From positions 11,992,391 to 12,056,390 of the forward strand of contig OZ020591.1 of assembly GCA_963971535.1 (NCBI GenBank): a DNA stretch of 64,000 bases, given 5' to 3'. This document shows, piece by piece, positions 1-11,457 of this stretch. Both the position numbers and the translations under genes were made by a program. Numbering within the stretch: the first letter of the stretch is position 1; each line of letters begins with the position of its first letter. The notes under the pieces are model-generated. The model saw nothing but the letters and a program-made list of their open reading frames with translations, ran no database searches and had not been told where the DNA came from. The stretch is from Notolepis coatsorum (lineage: Eukaryota; Chordata; Actinopteri; Aulopiformes; Paralepididae).

Positions 1-237
1 AACTGACCTGAGACCAGTGAGACCAGTGTCCCGAGAGGTCCTTAGGGTGTTGGGTTCCCAGGTGAAGTGCTACCCTCCCCGCGTACTTTGTTCGATGTCG
101 GGTCTTTTGGCCTCCGGCCCACGTGTCCAAATCATCTGTAGACGGAAGATTAATCTGCATTTTGCCTTTATGTAGGGTCACCGTTTCAACCCAGGTATAA
201 ATATACACATGAAGGATTGTAAATCTGATCTCCAAAC

Positions 238-939
238 TAGGGCTGGGCGATATGGCCAAAAATGATATCGCGATAACGATATCGATAACAATAAAAAAAA
301 ATCGATAAAAAAAATAGAATATATAAAAATATATATATATTATTATTATTTTTTTTTTTTTTTTATTAACAACAGATGTATGTTTATTTTGCAGCAATTC
401 TTTGTCATTGCCGCCATCTTTAGTGTTACATCCCCTCACACTCCAGTTCTCAGGCTGCAGCTGGTTTAAAAGCTAAAGTAAACCGGCTTCTCTGCTGGCT
501 GTGGCTCCAGAGGAGTTGAACAGTTCTGGCTCTGCTCGTTTATTTTCTATCTTTTGGCACTTTTTTGGTGGACAAACCACCGCACATGTGCACCGTGACT
601 CGTGACTGGAGTCTAGTTCTGCTAGCACACATAGCCTACTGTGTACAGACGGTTTCAAACTTTATTTTACATTAGAAAGCAAACAAAATAAATGGACGAG
701 AAAAATAAATCTGAATTTGGTCAGTATTGTCATTTGGACAAGCAAAGCCATTACTTTAAGTTGCAGGCAAGAAAGACAAGTCTGTCCACTGTCTCTGGTT
801 TTAAAACTGCCCTGTTGCAGGTCACAAAAAAAGGGAAAAAAAATCTATATATATTTTTTTCTCGATATATATTTTTTTCGATATCGATTATTAAAATATA
901 TCGCGATAATTATCGTTATCGTTATATCGTCCAGCCCTA
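238..939. mobile_element. hAT-like non-autonomous transposon (MITE)
   Basis: A 702-bp element with inverted ends: the left begins TAGGGCTGGGCGATAT and the right, read in reverse complement, begins TAGGGCTGGACGATAT. It is flanked by a perfect 8-bp direct repeat CTCCAAAC at 230-237 and 940-947. An 8-bp target duplication is the hAT hallmark. The interior is AT-rich with GATATCG motifs near both ends and has no transposase reading frame, so it would need a transposase supplied in trans. Confidence 0.85.
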
Positions 940-947
940 CTCCAAAC

Positions 948-1285
948 CACATTCAGAGCAGGTTTGTTTTTATTAGGAAGAAAAATTACGAGAGAGTAGC
1001 GGCGCGCTCGTCGCTCCGATGCGTCAGGAGGATGTTGGAAAACCAAACGCTCTTACTGCCCCACGCTGCCTCCCTGTGGCTGCTGGCGAAACATCGCTCA
1101 CTGAGCCGTCGTGGTTCACTCCTCAGAGCTGTGGGTGCGTGGCGATACTCTCGGCACCTCGCCGATACAGGTGTCCGTTTCTACTTTATCTTATTAGGAA
1201 GATCCGTTTCTATTCCTTCATGGGGGCATTTCTTCCAACACAAGGTTAAGGAGAAAACTGTAGTTGAACACCTGCTGCATGGAAG
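948..1285. other. unassigned unique-looking sequence
   Basis: Mixed-composition sequence between the hAT-like element and the first minisatellite. Overlapping short open frames exist, but none shows a recognisable domain or splice structure. I see no repeat family here. Confidence 0.4.
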
Positions 1286-2292
1286 CTGACTGACTGACAG
1301 CTGCTAGGAAGCCCCGCCTTCATCAGTAGCCTGACTGACAGCTGCTAGGAAGCCCCGCCTTCATCAGTAGCCTGACTGACAGCTGCTAGGAAGCCCCGCC
1401 TTCATCAGTAGCCTGACTGACTGACAGCTGCTAGGAAGCCCCGCCTTCATCAGTAGCCTGACTGACAGCTGCTAGGAAGCCCCGCCTTCATCAGTAGCCT
1501 GACTGACAGCTGCTAGGAAGCCCCGCCTTCATCAGTAGCCTGACTGACTGACAGCTGCTAGGAAGCCCCGCCTTCATCAGTAGCCTGACTGACAGCTGCT
1601 AGGAAGCCCCGCCTTCATCAGTAGCCTGACTGACAGCTGCTAGGAAGCCCCGCCTTCATCAGTAGCCTGACTGACTGACAGCTGCTAGGAAGCCCCGCCT
1701 TCATCAGTAGCCTGACTGACAGCTGCTAGGAAGCCCCGCCTTCATCAGTAGCCTGACTGACAGCTGCTAGGAAGCCCCGCCTTCATCAGTAGCCTGACTG
1801 ACGACTGCTAGGAAGCCCCGCCTTCATCAGTAGCCTGACTGACAGCTGCTAGGAAGCCCCGCCTTCATCAGTAGCCTGACTGACAACTGCTAGGAAGCCC
1901 CGCCTTCATCAGTAGCCTGACTGACAACTGCTAGGAAGCCCCGCCTTCATCAGCAGCGTGACTGACTGACAGCTGCTAGGAAGCCCCGCCTTCATCAGTA
2001 GCCTGACAGACAGCTGCTAGGAAGCCCCGCCTTCATCAGCAGCCTGACTGACAGCTGCTAGAACGCCTTCATCAGCAGCCTGACTGTGTTCTGACTGACA
2101 GCTGCTAGGAAGCCCCGCCTTCATCAGTAGCCTGACTGACAGCTGCTAGGAAGCCCTGCCTTCATCAGTAGCCTGACTGACAGCTGCTAAGAAGCCCCGC
2201 CTTCATCAGTAGCCTGACTGACAGCTGCTAGGAAGCCCCGCCTTCATCAGTAGCCTGACTGACAGCTGCTAAGAAGCCCCGCCTTCATCAGT
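1286..2292. repeat. 41-bp minisatellite with a 127-bp higher-order period
   Basis: About 24 tandem copies of a 41-bp unit containing GACAGCTGCTAGGAAGCCCC. In the first half every third unit carries an extra CTGA, giving 41+41+45 = 127 bp; the longer units recur at 1411, 1538 and 1665. The second half is more diverged and has lost this rhythm (for example one shortened unit near 2060). The regular half looks like a recent three-unit amplification. Confidence 0.93.
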
Positions 2293-2640
2293 GGGGCCTG
2301 CTTGGTTTTCCTTCTGTTTGCTTGTTTGGATTTTCTCCTCCCAACTCAAAATTCAAAGACCTATGAATAACATTTCCCCTTGTTTGTTTGTTGATGTTTA
2401 TGGACTCTTGCCTTTTTGTGTGTTTTGTTAACGTTTTATAAACTCAGGACTCCAAAAGGCTTTGTAATATATTGTTTTCGTTTTTTTCACACAAAACCTT
2501 ATTTTTTCTGATTTATTTTTTTGCTTTTTCTTTGTGCTTTTTCTAATGCAGTGGTCACTTGATATAGCTTTTTCAGAGTGCACTGTGACCGTGCATTTTT
2601 ATAATCCTCTCTTTGGAAAGAAGAGCTTTTGTTTACAACC
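2293..2640. other. unassigned AT-rich sequence
   Basis: T-rich sequence after the minisatellite. No coding, RNA or mobile-element signature seen. Confidence 0.4.
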
Positions 2641-2821
2641 TGTGTGTGTGTGTGTGCGTGTGTGTGTGTGTGCGTGTGTGTGTATGCGCGTTTTTCTCTG
2701 TTAGTCAGGTGGGGTGTGTATGTGTACAGTATGTGTGTGTGTGTGTGGGGGGGGGGTATGATTACGATATATAAAGCTGCCACGTGGGCCAGTCCTTCAC
2801 TCTGCCCTAGATCACAACTGG

Positions 2822-2882
<61 letters not shown>
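2641..2882. repeat. (GT)n and (CA)n microsatellites
   Basis: Interrupted GT tract at about 2641-2690, a short GT/G tract near 2732-2757, and a longer CA tract at about 2824-2882, forming an imperfect inverted pair. Open frames across it (poly-Cys/Val or Thr/His) are artefacts of the repeat. Confidence 0.9.
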
Positions 2883-2886
<4 letters not shown>

Positions 2887-3099
2887 ACACGCGCACATAC
2901 TCTGCAAGATATTTCCATCTTAAAAGTGTATGAATGTCTCACCCCATGTTAAAAATGTTTCCTGGTTTTTTCTTTTCTAAAGATGATTCTTGAAACATTG
3001 AAACGAGTGAAATGCTGTCTCTCTTGTAGTTTCACTTGTTTAAATATGAAAAATAAGATCACATTTGAATAAGAGAGAGACTATGAATATCAGACACCT

Positions 3100-3232
3100 G
3101 ATTGATTGATTGATTGACAACTTTATTAACAGATTGCAGAATGGGTACAATACAAACGACTCCTAAGGGGATGCAGACCAGAGAAAGACTTTCGTCTTGT
3201 TTACATCAGGGTCCCCCCATTTTCAATTCATC
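3100..3232 (-). repeat. Family A dispersed repeat, copy 1
   Basis: On the minus strand the copy runs from GATGAATTGAAAATGGGG to an AATAAAG-like tail and (CAAT)n. This order, a body followed by a short tandem tail, resembles a LINE 3' end or a SINE tail. No open frame. Eight other copies lie in the window. Confidence 0.8.
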
Positions 3233-3249
3233 AAGATATTTATGACATA

Positions 3250-3679
3250 CACGACATGCAGATATACAGTACTGTTTAATAGCCTTAAGGTCCCCCTATA
3301 GGGGGACCCTGCTTTTCTTTATCATAAATTGATCAATAGAGACCGTATTAGATCCCCGATTATCATATCATGGGGTATCATTGGAAAGCCACACTCATTG
3401 GCTACAACCCTGTGCAAAGATTTTCGAGATCGCCAAATGATTGACTGAGCTAGAGCCCGGGAGTCGGGGGTGGTAATGTGTACTTTTGCGTACTTTGGGG
3501 CACGCCTCACATATCGGCATGTAACTCGAGAACCGCTGAACGGATTTTGTCACCTGAAAGGGCAATCGACAGGCAACAAATAGGGCTTTAATTCTATCTA
3601 TATTGTATTAAAAGAAATGCACACCCGAGCCACTAGAGGTCGGCAAAGAATCGTCCACATGTGGGCCCTTGGATGTTAA
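3250..3679 (-). repeat. Family R repeat segment (pair of 41212-41680)
   Basis: This stretch matches, in opposite orientation, 41212-41680. Shared blocks include CCACATGTGGGCCC, AACGGATTTTGT and a long block around GGAAAGCCACACTCATTGGC. It ends next to TTAA at 3676-3679. At 3518-3521 it holds the uninterrupted CATG site that is split by a Family A copy in the partner, so it serves as the empty-site reference. Confidence 0.7.
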
Positions 3680-4790
3680 GAGGTCAATGTTTTTAAATAA
3701 TTTTTTTTGTAGCCAAGAGTAAAGACCATAACCCTATTAAAAACAGTAGTCAAAGTGTATATTTTCATTTTTACTGATGTTTTATACGATTTATCGGAAA
3801 TACAAATTTATCGGAAAATGCTAATTATCGTAAAAACCGCAAGGAAATGACTAAATCCAGATTCAACCCTGCCATTGGAAAGAGGAGCATTTTCCCTATC
3901 CATAGATGTATGATTTGGCCATAATAAGGTCAAGGTCAAGTTCAAGGTCAAATGTGAATTTATAATTAAAATCGATTATCATTAATTACTGTATCTACAA
4001 ATCCTTCTGTTTAATCATCTTCCCGCGGTTCATTTGCTTAGATTTTTTGTACACATGATCTCAATAAGGTGGTGAATGAGATCAGTGAGCATTTTCTCCT
4101 ACCCGTATACATTTTTTATCAAAGATGCAAAAATCATAAATCATAATTTATATTCTCCTTTTCTTCATTACAATTTACTCAAGCCTAGTAACAGACACAA
4201 TATTTCTGACACTTGAAATACATACCCCCAGGTCCCTAGATGTTCCTAGATACCAAGAACATGCAAATTGACCTTGCAGAAGTGGAGCAATCTTCCATTT
4301 ACTTAGGCATGTACCTTTAGGCGAAATACGGCTTACAGCTTATCAGGTTAACTCATTGACTGCCGTGGATTAGCCATGGCCCTGTGGTCACATTGCCACG
4401 CTTTAAAAGATAGGACTGAGTCACCTTGTTTGTAGAGCTATAACTATATTCTATATTATAGCTATGGATACAATACTATGGCCCATTTGACATCACCTAT
4501 CTATCGTTCAATATGTGAAAAAGAATAAATGTTTCCATCCATACGTTCCCGTGTTATACCGTGGTGAATATAAGTATGGTTTTAGAACGGTCTAGGCGGG
4601 TAATTCATGAAATTCTGAGTTAAAGCCCTATACGTCCATTCCACTATAGACGTTGCCATTTCTTGCCTGTATACACTATTATCCCGAAATCAAATCTATA
4701 TCATAGGTATTATGTTCCATCATGAATGCATGAAAACACGTATTCATACAGAGTTAGTACGGGAAAACACGTAACTATTCATACAGTTTT
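3680..4790 (-). repeat. Family R repeat, long TTAA-associated copy
   Basis: Parts match 32340-32820 in inverse orientation (for example the block with TTTAATCATCTTCCC and TTTTTTGTACACATGATCTC). The block near 4555-4575, TATACCGTGGTGAATATAAG, matches in inverse 38133-38155, 48903-48925 and 58187-58210. A TTAA followed by CTCATTGACTGCC and a short palindromic patch lies at about 4349. I infer a diverged non-autonomous DNA element; no transposase frame is visible. Confidence 0.6.
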
Positions 4791-4855
4791 TTTTAAGGGT
4801 TTAAAGTACATCTGGGGGGATTTTTAAGATGGAAATATTTGTAGTGCACATGCAG

Positions 4856-4887
4856 ACACAGACACACACACACACACATACACACAC

Positions 4888-4979
<92 letters not shown>

Positions 4980-5000
4980 ACACACACACACACACACACT
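4856..5000. repeat. (CA)n microsatellite
   Basis: About 145 bp of CA dinucleotides with occasional G or T interruptions. The long Cys-Val and Thr-His open frames here are artefacts. Confidence 0.95.
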
Positions 5001-5121
5001 CTTGCGGATGTGGACCCGCCCACCTGGCAGCCGTGCCTGAGGATTGGTCCTGAACTCTGCACTGTTCTCCTCTAGCGTTGCATCTGACTGTCCGTCAGTC
5101 TGTCCGCCACACAGGTCGCTC

Positions 5122-5333
5122 TGGCAGACTGACGTACAGACTGACGGACAGACTGACAGACAGACTGACGGACAGACTGACAGACAGACTGATGGACAGA
5201 CTGACAGACAGACTGACGGGTAGACTGATGGACAGACTGACGGACAGACTGACGGACAGACTGACAGACAGACTGACGGGTAGACTGACGGACAGACTGA
5301 CGGACAGACTGACGGACAGACTGACGGACAGAC
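5122..5333. repeat. 12-bp minisatellite
   Basis: Tandem array of a 12-bp unit CAGACTGACGGA with variants (GACAGA, GATGGA, GACGGGTA). The + strand frame translates as a regular Arg-Leu-Thr-Asp pattern because 12 is a multiple of 3; there is no reason to think it is coding. Confidence 0.93.
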
Positions 5334-5491
5334 CAGCGCTGGGTCTCCCAGAGATCTCAGGAGCTGAGCTGGTTTCTTCTGTGTTTTAACAACTATGGGG
5401 TCAATTCCTCTCCTAACTCAGTACGGTGTCTCGTTTTTTTTTACGCGGTTTCCTCCAGATGAACAGTATTGACTGAATAATTTATAACTTA

Positions 5492-5900
5492 AGGGTCACT
5501 TCACCAAAAAACAATGCTGATTTTATTTTGCACATAATTTCACGCACATCATTTTTCGCACATGAATTTAGTTTGACAGTAATTGAGATGAAATGAGTTT
5601 GAATATGGCCACCGACCAGTGATGTCATCGGGGACATTGAATCCACAGCACTTGAAGTGTTGTGTTAATTACAGCTCCTTGAAACGATAAGGTCCCTTTT
5701 AAGACGAGGTGTTGCTATTGTTGTTACGTCAACATAATTTCACGGAGCTATAATTAACACGATGATGCAATGTCCTCGATGACATCACTAGTGGCTATTT
5801 TCAAACTAATTCACTCTCAATAGCCATCAAACTAAACGGGAAAACTGCAAAACTGTTCAGAGTTTTTGGATGTGTGAGATTATATATTTATGGGTGAGGA
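5492..5900. repeat. Family F foldback repeat, uninterrupted copy
   Basis: Palindromic repeat. The left arm (about 5571-5640, containing GAGTTTGAATATGGCCACCG and GTGATGTCATCG) is matched in reverse complement by about 5770-5833 at roughly 80% identity. The left end reads AAGGGTCACTTCACC and the right end restores a diverged inverse. Near the centre lies GTGTTGTG-TTAA-TTACAGCTCC, with TTAA at 5665-5668. The same site is interrupted in the copy at 12298-15965. Probably a foldback or MITE-type element. Confidence 0.75.
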
Positions 5901-6377
5901 GGACTCTGAATGGTTCTCAGCCAGGCCTGTGTTTAATATCTTTTCTTTGGGTACGAGCCCACAAGACGAGAGTTGTGATGTCTCTAAAGAGCCGGCGTCC
6001 GGCAGGGTGAGACAGTGAGACTGGACGGGGTCTCAGGTTCCGTGAGTGGAGCTGGACTGTAGAGCTCTCTAGGAGACACCCGGCCCGGAGGTCTCCTCCT
6101 TATCCTGGAAGCCTGACTTCAGACCTTTGACACTTTTTCTTCGAGCCTTCTGAGGAGCTGACCACATTTGTATCCTGTTTTAAGAAGTTATTAAAAAGAT
6201 ATGACCTTAAAGGCTTTTAGTTCATGTCGTGATTGTTTTCTTCCTCTTTTCTCGGGCGGCAGAAGTGTTGATTTGTATTTTCCAGATGATACGTGTCGGT
6301 GTCGGGCCGTTCCCTCCACTGAAGAAGTTCTTAGTCGACTAATAGTCACGGACTTTGAATTTGGATTTGAAGACACA
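5901..6377. other. unassigned sequence
   Basis: Unique-looking, moderately GC sequence. A 90-codon + frame begins at 6201 and runs into the following minisatellite; its product resembles nothing I recognise and I do not call it a gene. Confidence 0.4.
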
Positions 6378-7602
6378 TGTCTGGTACATAGAGATGATGT
6401 CTTTAAATCACGTATACTTACCAGAGACGAGTCTTTAAATCACATATACTTTCTACTAGAGACAAGTCTTTAATTCACTTTCTAGAGACAAGTCTTTAAA
6501 TCACATATACTTACTAGAGACGAGTCTTTAAATCACTTTCTAGAGACGAGTCTTTAAATCACTTTCTAGAGACAAGTCTTTAAATCACTTTCTAGAGACG
6601 AGTCTTTAAATCACTTTCTAGAGACGAGTCTTTAAATCACATATACTTTCTAGAGACGAGTCTTTAATTCACTTTCTAGAGACGAGTCTTTAAATCACAT
6701 ATACTTTCTAGAGACGAGACTTTAATTCACATAATATACTTTCTAGAGACGAGTCTTTAAATCACATATACTTACTAGAGACGAGACTTTAATTCACATA
6801 ATATACTTTCTAGAGACGAGACTTTAATTCACATAATATACTTTCTAGAGACGAGTCTTTAAATCACATATACTTACTAGAGACGAGACTTTAATTCACA
6901 TAATATACTTTCTAGAGACGAGTCTTTAAATCACATATACTTTCTAGAGACGAGACTTTAATTCACATAATATACTTTCTAGAGACGAGTCTTTAAATCA
7001 CATATACTTTCTAGAGACGAGTCTTTAAATCACATATACTTACTAGAGACGAGTCTTTAATTCACATAATATACTTTCTAGAGACGAGTCTTTAAATCAC
7101 ATATACTTTCTAGAGACGAGTCTTTAAATCACATATACTTACTAGAGACGAGTCTTTAATTCACATAATATACTTTCTAGAGACGAGTCTTTAAATCACA
7201 TATACTTTCTAGAGACGAGTCTTTAAATCACATATACTTACTAGAGACGAGTCTTTAAATCACATATACTTTCTAGAGACGAGTCTTTAAATCACATATA
7301 CTTTCTAGAGACGAGTCTTTAAATCACATATACTTACCAGAGACGAGTCTTTAAATCACATATACTTACCAGAGACGAGTCTTTAAATCACATATGCTTA
7401 CTAGAGATGTGTCTTTAAATCACATATACTTTCTAGAGATGTGTCTTTAAATCACATATACTTACTAGAGATGTGTCTTTAAATCACATATACTTACTAG
7501 AGATGTGTCTTTAAATCACATATACTTACTAGAGATGTGTCTTCAAATCACATATACTTACTAGAGATGTGTCTTCAAATCACAAACTTACCAGAGATGT
7601 GT
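6378..7602. repeat. ~32-bp minisatellite
   Basis: About 40 tandem units built on TAGAGACGAGTCTTTAAATC followed by an ACATATACTT-type tail. Unit length alternates between short (about 24 bp, lacking the ACATATACTT part), standard (32 bp) and long (35 bp, with ACATAATATACTT). Long and standard units interleave between about 6700 and 7200, suggesting blocks were amplified together. The final units carry a GATGTGTCTT variant. Confidence 0.92.
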
Positions 7603-8163
7603 AATTTTTCATGAAATAACTCATTCAGTATGTTAAGAAAAAAAAACTAGAAATCAACTAATGGACTAACAAAGTCTTGATCGACTGAGACCCAAACCAC
7701 TGGATTAATGGATGATGAGGCAGCTATAGGAACCACTTGGAAACCAGCCTCAGTGAAATCTATGCCAAAATGAACGTACAGTACAAGCCAGGAGCTTGGC
7801 GCTCTGCAGTGAAGGGGATTATTCTGCAATCATCTCGGTTTACATTCTATGCTTGTCACTGTATATACGAATGACTGAAAGTCGAAGCTGATCCCAGATC
7901 AACACCTCTATAATTCTTTCCTGAACTAAGCATGTACATATTTTAGCAGGACAGCAGCATTGATCTCGGACCAATTTTGTCTTTTCAGAGCGTTGGATTC
8001 TATGTCCATGTATTGTGTTCTCTCCTGCAGTGAGGTTGTTTTTAGAAAAGCTTAGAGGCAAAGCACACACCATTATTTATGTACCTCGCTTGTGTTGTCA
8101 AATTAATCTGCTAAGGGTTAAAGGGCTCGCTGGTTTCCAGCTGTATACCGCTGCACTTTGCTA
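7603..8163. other. unassigned sequence with one minisatellite monomer
   Basis: No gene or element recognised. From about 8138 to 8163 there is a single diverged monomer of the 41-bp minisatellite that resumes after the SINE (CAGCTGTATACCGCTGCACT). Confidence 0.45.
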
Positions 8164-8526
8164 GTAATAATAATAATAATGGATTGGATTTATATAGCGC
8201 TCTTCGTGACACCCCAGTGACCCCAGAGCGCTTACAGAGTCCATTATTCGTTCATACACAGTCATACCGGTGGTGGTAAGCTACAATTGCAGCCAGAGCT
8301 GCCCTGAGGCAGACTCACGGAAGCGTGGCGAATAATAATCGCCTACGGCCCCTCAGACCACCACCAACATTCATTCACATGCATACACATTCATACGAGG
8401 CAAGTAGGTTAAGTGTCTTGCCCAAGGACACAACGGCAGTGGGATGGACATGGGCTTGAGCGGGATTCGAACCACCAACCCTTCGATCATTGGAAGACCC
8501 GCTCTACCCCTGAGCCACGCCGCCCC
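8164..8526 (-). mobile_element. tRNA-derived SINE, copy 1
   Basis: Read on the minus strand it starts GGGGCGGCGTGGCTCAGGGG, containing a pol III A-box-like TGGCTCAGGGGTAG, followed by a B box GGTTCGAATCCC (plus-strand 8462-8473), then an unrelated body and an (ATT)n tail at the low-coordinate end. Head, body and short tandem tail in this order define a tRNA SINE. Copy 2 at 42448-42796 differs at only a handful of positions. It sits inside a 41-bp minisatellite. Confidence 0.87.
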
Positions 8527-9496
8527 ACAATATGTACCACTACTCTTTGCTAGCTTCATATCACAGCTGTATATGTACCGCTACACTTTGTTAGCTTCAT
8601 ATCACAGCTGTATATGTGCCGCTACACTTTGCTAGCTTCATATCACAGCTGAATATGTACCGCTACACTTTGTTAGCTTCATATCACAGCTGTATATATG
8701 TACCACTACACTTTGCTAGCTTCATATCACAGCTGAATATGTACCGCTACACTTTTCTAGCTTCATATCACAGCTGAATATGTACCACTACACTTTGCTA
8801 GCTTCATATCACAGCTGAATATGTACCGCTACACTTTGTTAGCTTCATATCACAGCTGTATATATGTACCACTACACTTTGCTAGCTTCATATCACAGCT
8901 GAATATGTACCACTACACTTTGCTAGCTTCATATCACAGCTGAATATGTACCGCTACACTTTTCTAGCTTCATATCACAGCTGAATATGTACCACTACAC
9001 TTTGCTAGCTTCATATCACAGCTAAATATGTACCGCTACACTTTGCTAGCTTCATATCACAGCTGTATATGTACCACTACACTTTGCTAGCTTCATATCA
9101 CAGCTGAATATGTACCGCTACACTTTGTTAGCTTCATATCACAGCTGTATATATGTACCACTACACTTTGCTAGCTTCATATCACAGCTGTATATGTACC
9201 GCTACACTTTGCTCACTTCAATTCATATCACAGCTGTATATGTTTACCACTACTCTTTGCTAGCTTCATATCACAGCTGTATATGTTTACCACTACACTT
9301 TGCTCGCTTCAAATCATATCACAGCTGTATATGTACCACTACACTTTGCTCGCTTCATATCACAGCTGTATATATGTACCACTACACTTTGCTCGCTTCA
9401 TATCACAGCTGTATATATGTACCACTACACTTTGCTCGCTTCATATCACAGCTGTATATGTGTACCACTACACTTTGCTCGCTTCATATCACAGCC
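8527..9496. repeat. 41-bp minisatellite
   Basis: About 23 tandem units of 41 bp containing CTTCATATCACAGCTGTATA and TGTACCGCTACACTTTGC. Variants include GAATATG for GTATATG, and late units with GCTCGCTTC for GCTAGCTTC. Short insertions (AATTCA, AAATCA) occur near 9215 and 9310. Open frames here reflect the repeat only. Confidence 0.93.
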
Positions 9497-9659
9497 GGAC
9501 AAATGAACATTGACTGAAACAAATGTTTGGTCTCCTGGGCGACGGTACATCCTATAATTAAATTTTACATGACTGAACCAGCAAGGTTGAAGGGTACTTA
9601 AATAATAGGGTTGAACCAGCACATAAATAAGATGAAGAAAAGTCCCTTAGTATCTATAT

Positions 9660-9937
9660 GTTTATTAACAATTATTCTCTTAACGAGGCACTTCACTGAA
9701 AAAACAATGCTGATTTGTTTGGCACATAATCTCACACATATTCCAAAACTTAATCATTTTTGCACATTTATTCCGTTTGACAGTTATCTCAATATTGTTT
9801 CATCTCCTTCTCCATCGGTGCATTCAGTGTCCTCCGATGACATCACAGAGGACATGTTCAAACTCGTACTCAATAAATGTATGTGAAAATAAATCTGTAA
9901 TTCTTTTTTAGTTAAGTGCCCCTTTTATTAAAATTGT
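9660..9937. repeat. Family F foldback repeat, second copy
   Basis: Shares GGCACTTCACTGAAAAAACA and AATGCTGATTTG with the copy at 5492, and the middle holds GTCCTCCGATGACATCAC. The right end, read in reverse complement, again gives a GGGGCACTTAACT terminus, so both inverted ends are present although the arms have diverged. Confidence 0.65.
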
Positions 9938-10252
9938 CCTCTGTGTTGTCCTGAACGCATCCCTGTTCCTGCCGTCGCAAAGAAAACATAATCGTCCGTC
10001 AGATGTTTTTGGTCCATTTTTATATAATGTGCAGAGTCACTGCAGCGCTGACCTGTCTATCCATCTGGTGGAAATCATAATCCCAGTAGATTAAAATCAT
10101 AATCTCCAGTGTAGATTAGTCTGCTAATTGTATAACTCTAGGCTACTGTGGAGCTGGTACGTACGGCCACAGTGGATGTGACCGAGGGGACAAACGGGAA
10201 AGACGCCAACAGCAGGTGGTATGAAGGAGAAACGAAACGACTGCCCCCCTTG
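9938..10252. other. unassigned sequence
   Basis: No gene, RNA or repeat recognised in this 315-bp stretch. Confidence 0.35.
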
Positions 10253-10739
10253 TTAAAAAAATATGCTATATCTTTATGTAGAGTAATCGTTTCTTTTTAA
10301 AGAAAACATCCACAGAGATTTTAAATTTTCTTTTTTAGAAAGGTATGGGATAACTAGCTTTCCCTCAATTCCTTTAGAATTTGTCATTAAAAAGATTATC
10401 GTGGGTCCAAAATTAATGTTGTTTTTTACATGTTGCTTTCACGTATCCCCTCTAATTTCCATCTCGTGAGATTCAGATTATTTTATTGTCACGGATTTTT
10501 TTTTTAAATGATCATACATTCAGAAAAACATGAGATGCTTCTTTTTCCCGGCTCCTCAACGTAGTAGATTTAACAATAATGCAACGATATATACAAACTA
10601 TACAATACAAGGTGTTTATGCTCATGTACTAATTTAGAGTCTCCCTGCGTGGAATGCACCTGATTCTGATTGGATAAATTACATGCTGGTTCTCTAGTGT
10701 GACATCTAGTGGCTGAATGTTCTCTCTATAGCACCTTAA
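10253..10739. mobile_element. diverged TIR element (AAGGTGCTATAGA family), copy 1
   Basis: Shares with 35282-35592 the blocks GAGTAATCGTT, CATCCACAGA, TTAGAAAGGT, GGGTCCAAAATTAATGTT and CTAGTGGCTGAATGT. Its right end CTATAGCACCTTAAG is the inverse of the TTAAAAGGTGCTATAGAT left end of that copy. The left end here is degenerate. No transposase frame. Confidence 0.6.
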
Positions 10740-11457
10740 GTGGAGGTTGAAGGGAGTAGGGGGTATCTGCAGAGCCGCAGAGCCAGGCTGGACGGGTATA
10801 AGTGGTCTGGACAAGTAGTTGCGAATGGGGGGGGGGGCGGGGTTCATCTCGTTTACATAGGTACATTATACATAGACAGTAATGTTACATCTAGACATGT
10901 AATAATAGAGTCAGTGTGTCAACAGTTGGAGGATGTGTGTTTAGTTGTCACTTTGAAGGTGGTGGTGTTGGAGCACAGCCCCCTACCCGCACCACCGGAT
11001 CATGCCACTAGGGGGCCGCGGGGCAAGAGAATGCTGTAATAACTGACGTAACTAGGGAGTCCATCATGACAGGTTGACACACTGCAAAAAGAAGACTAAC
11101 CACAGATTAATGTCTTTGGATAACTTCACCAAAACCATGTGCATGAATAGTGTTCAAAGTTGACTTGAGCCACTGTTCTTATGGTCTGCCACACAAAGTC
11201 CCCCATATTATAATTAGGGTAAGTATTATTATTACCCTATACTTACAAAAAAGGGTACCTCGCCCCTTTTAATCAATTGTTTTTCAGTGTAACTTTGCTG
11301 TGTAGGATCCTAGTGGCACATACTGCCCTCAGTCTAGTGTTGACAGGCTCAATCACAGTAGCCTTTCTGTTTATTTTGCTTGTTTTTAACACAAAAACTC
11401 AGACATCTTTCCCCAATACATTTATTAGTGTCTTCTTGAGATACAGGTGGGCCTAAC
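10740..11457. other. unassigned sequence (likely intron or downstream of the GPCR exon)
   Basis: Contains a G run near 10828 and AT-rich parts. I looked on the minus strand for later GPCR exons (TM4 to TM7, NPxxY) and found none. A 99-codon + frame at 10740 has no recognisable domain. Confidence 0.35.

Noticed and set aside
4793..5062. Cys-Val / Thr-His open frames in CA tracts (also 2499-2952, 28003-28225, 49608-49854)
   Set aside because: Pure microsatellite translation.
5078..5389. 103-codon frame rich in R-L-T-D
   Set aside because: Translation of a 12-bp minisatellite.
9110..9517. 135-codon frame in the 41-bp minisatellite
   Set aside because: Repeat-driven frame with no domain; parallel frames are open in other phases.
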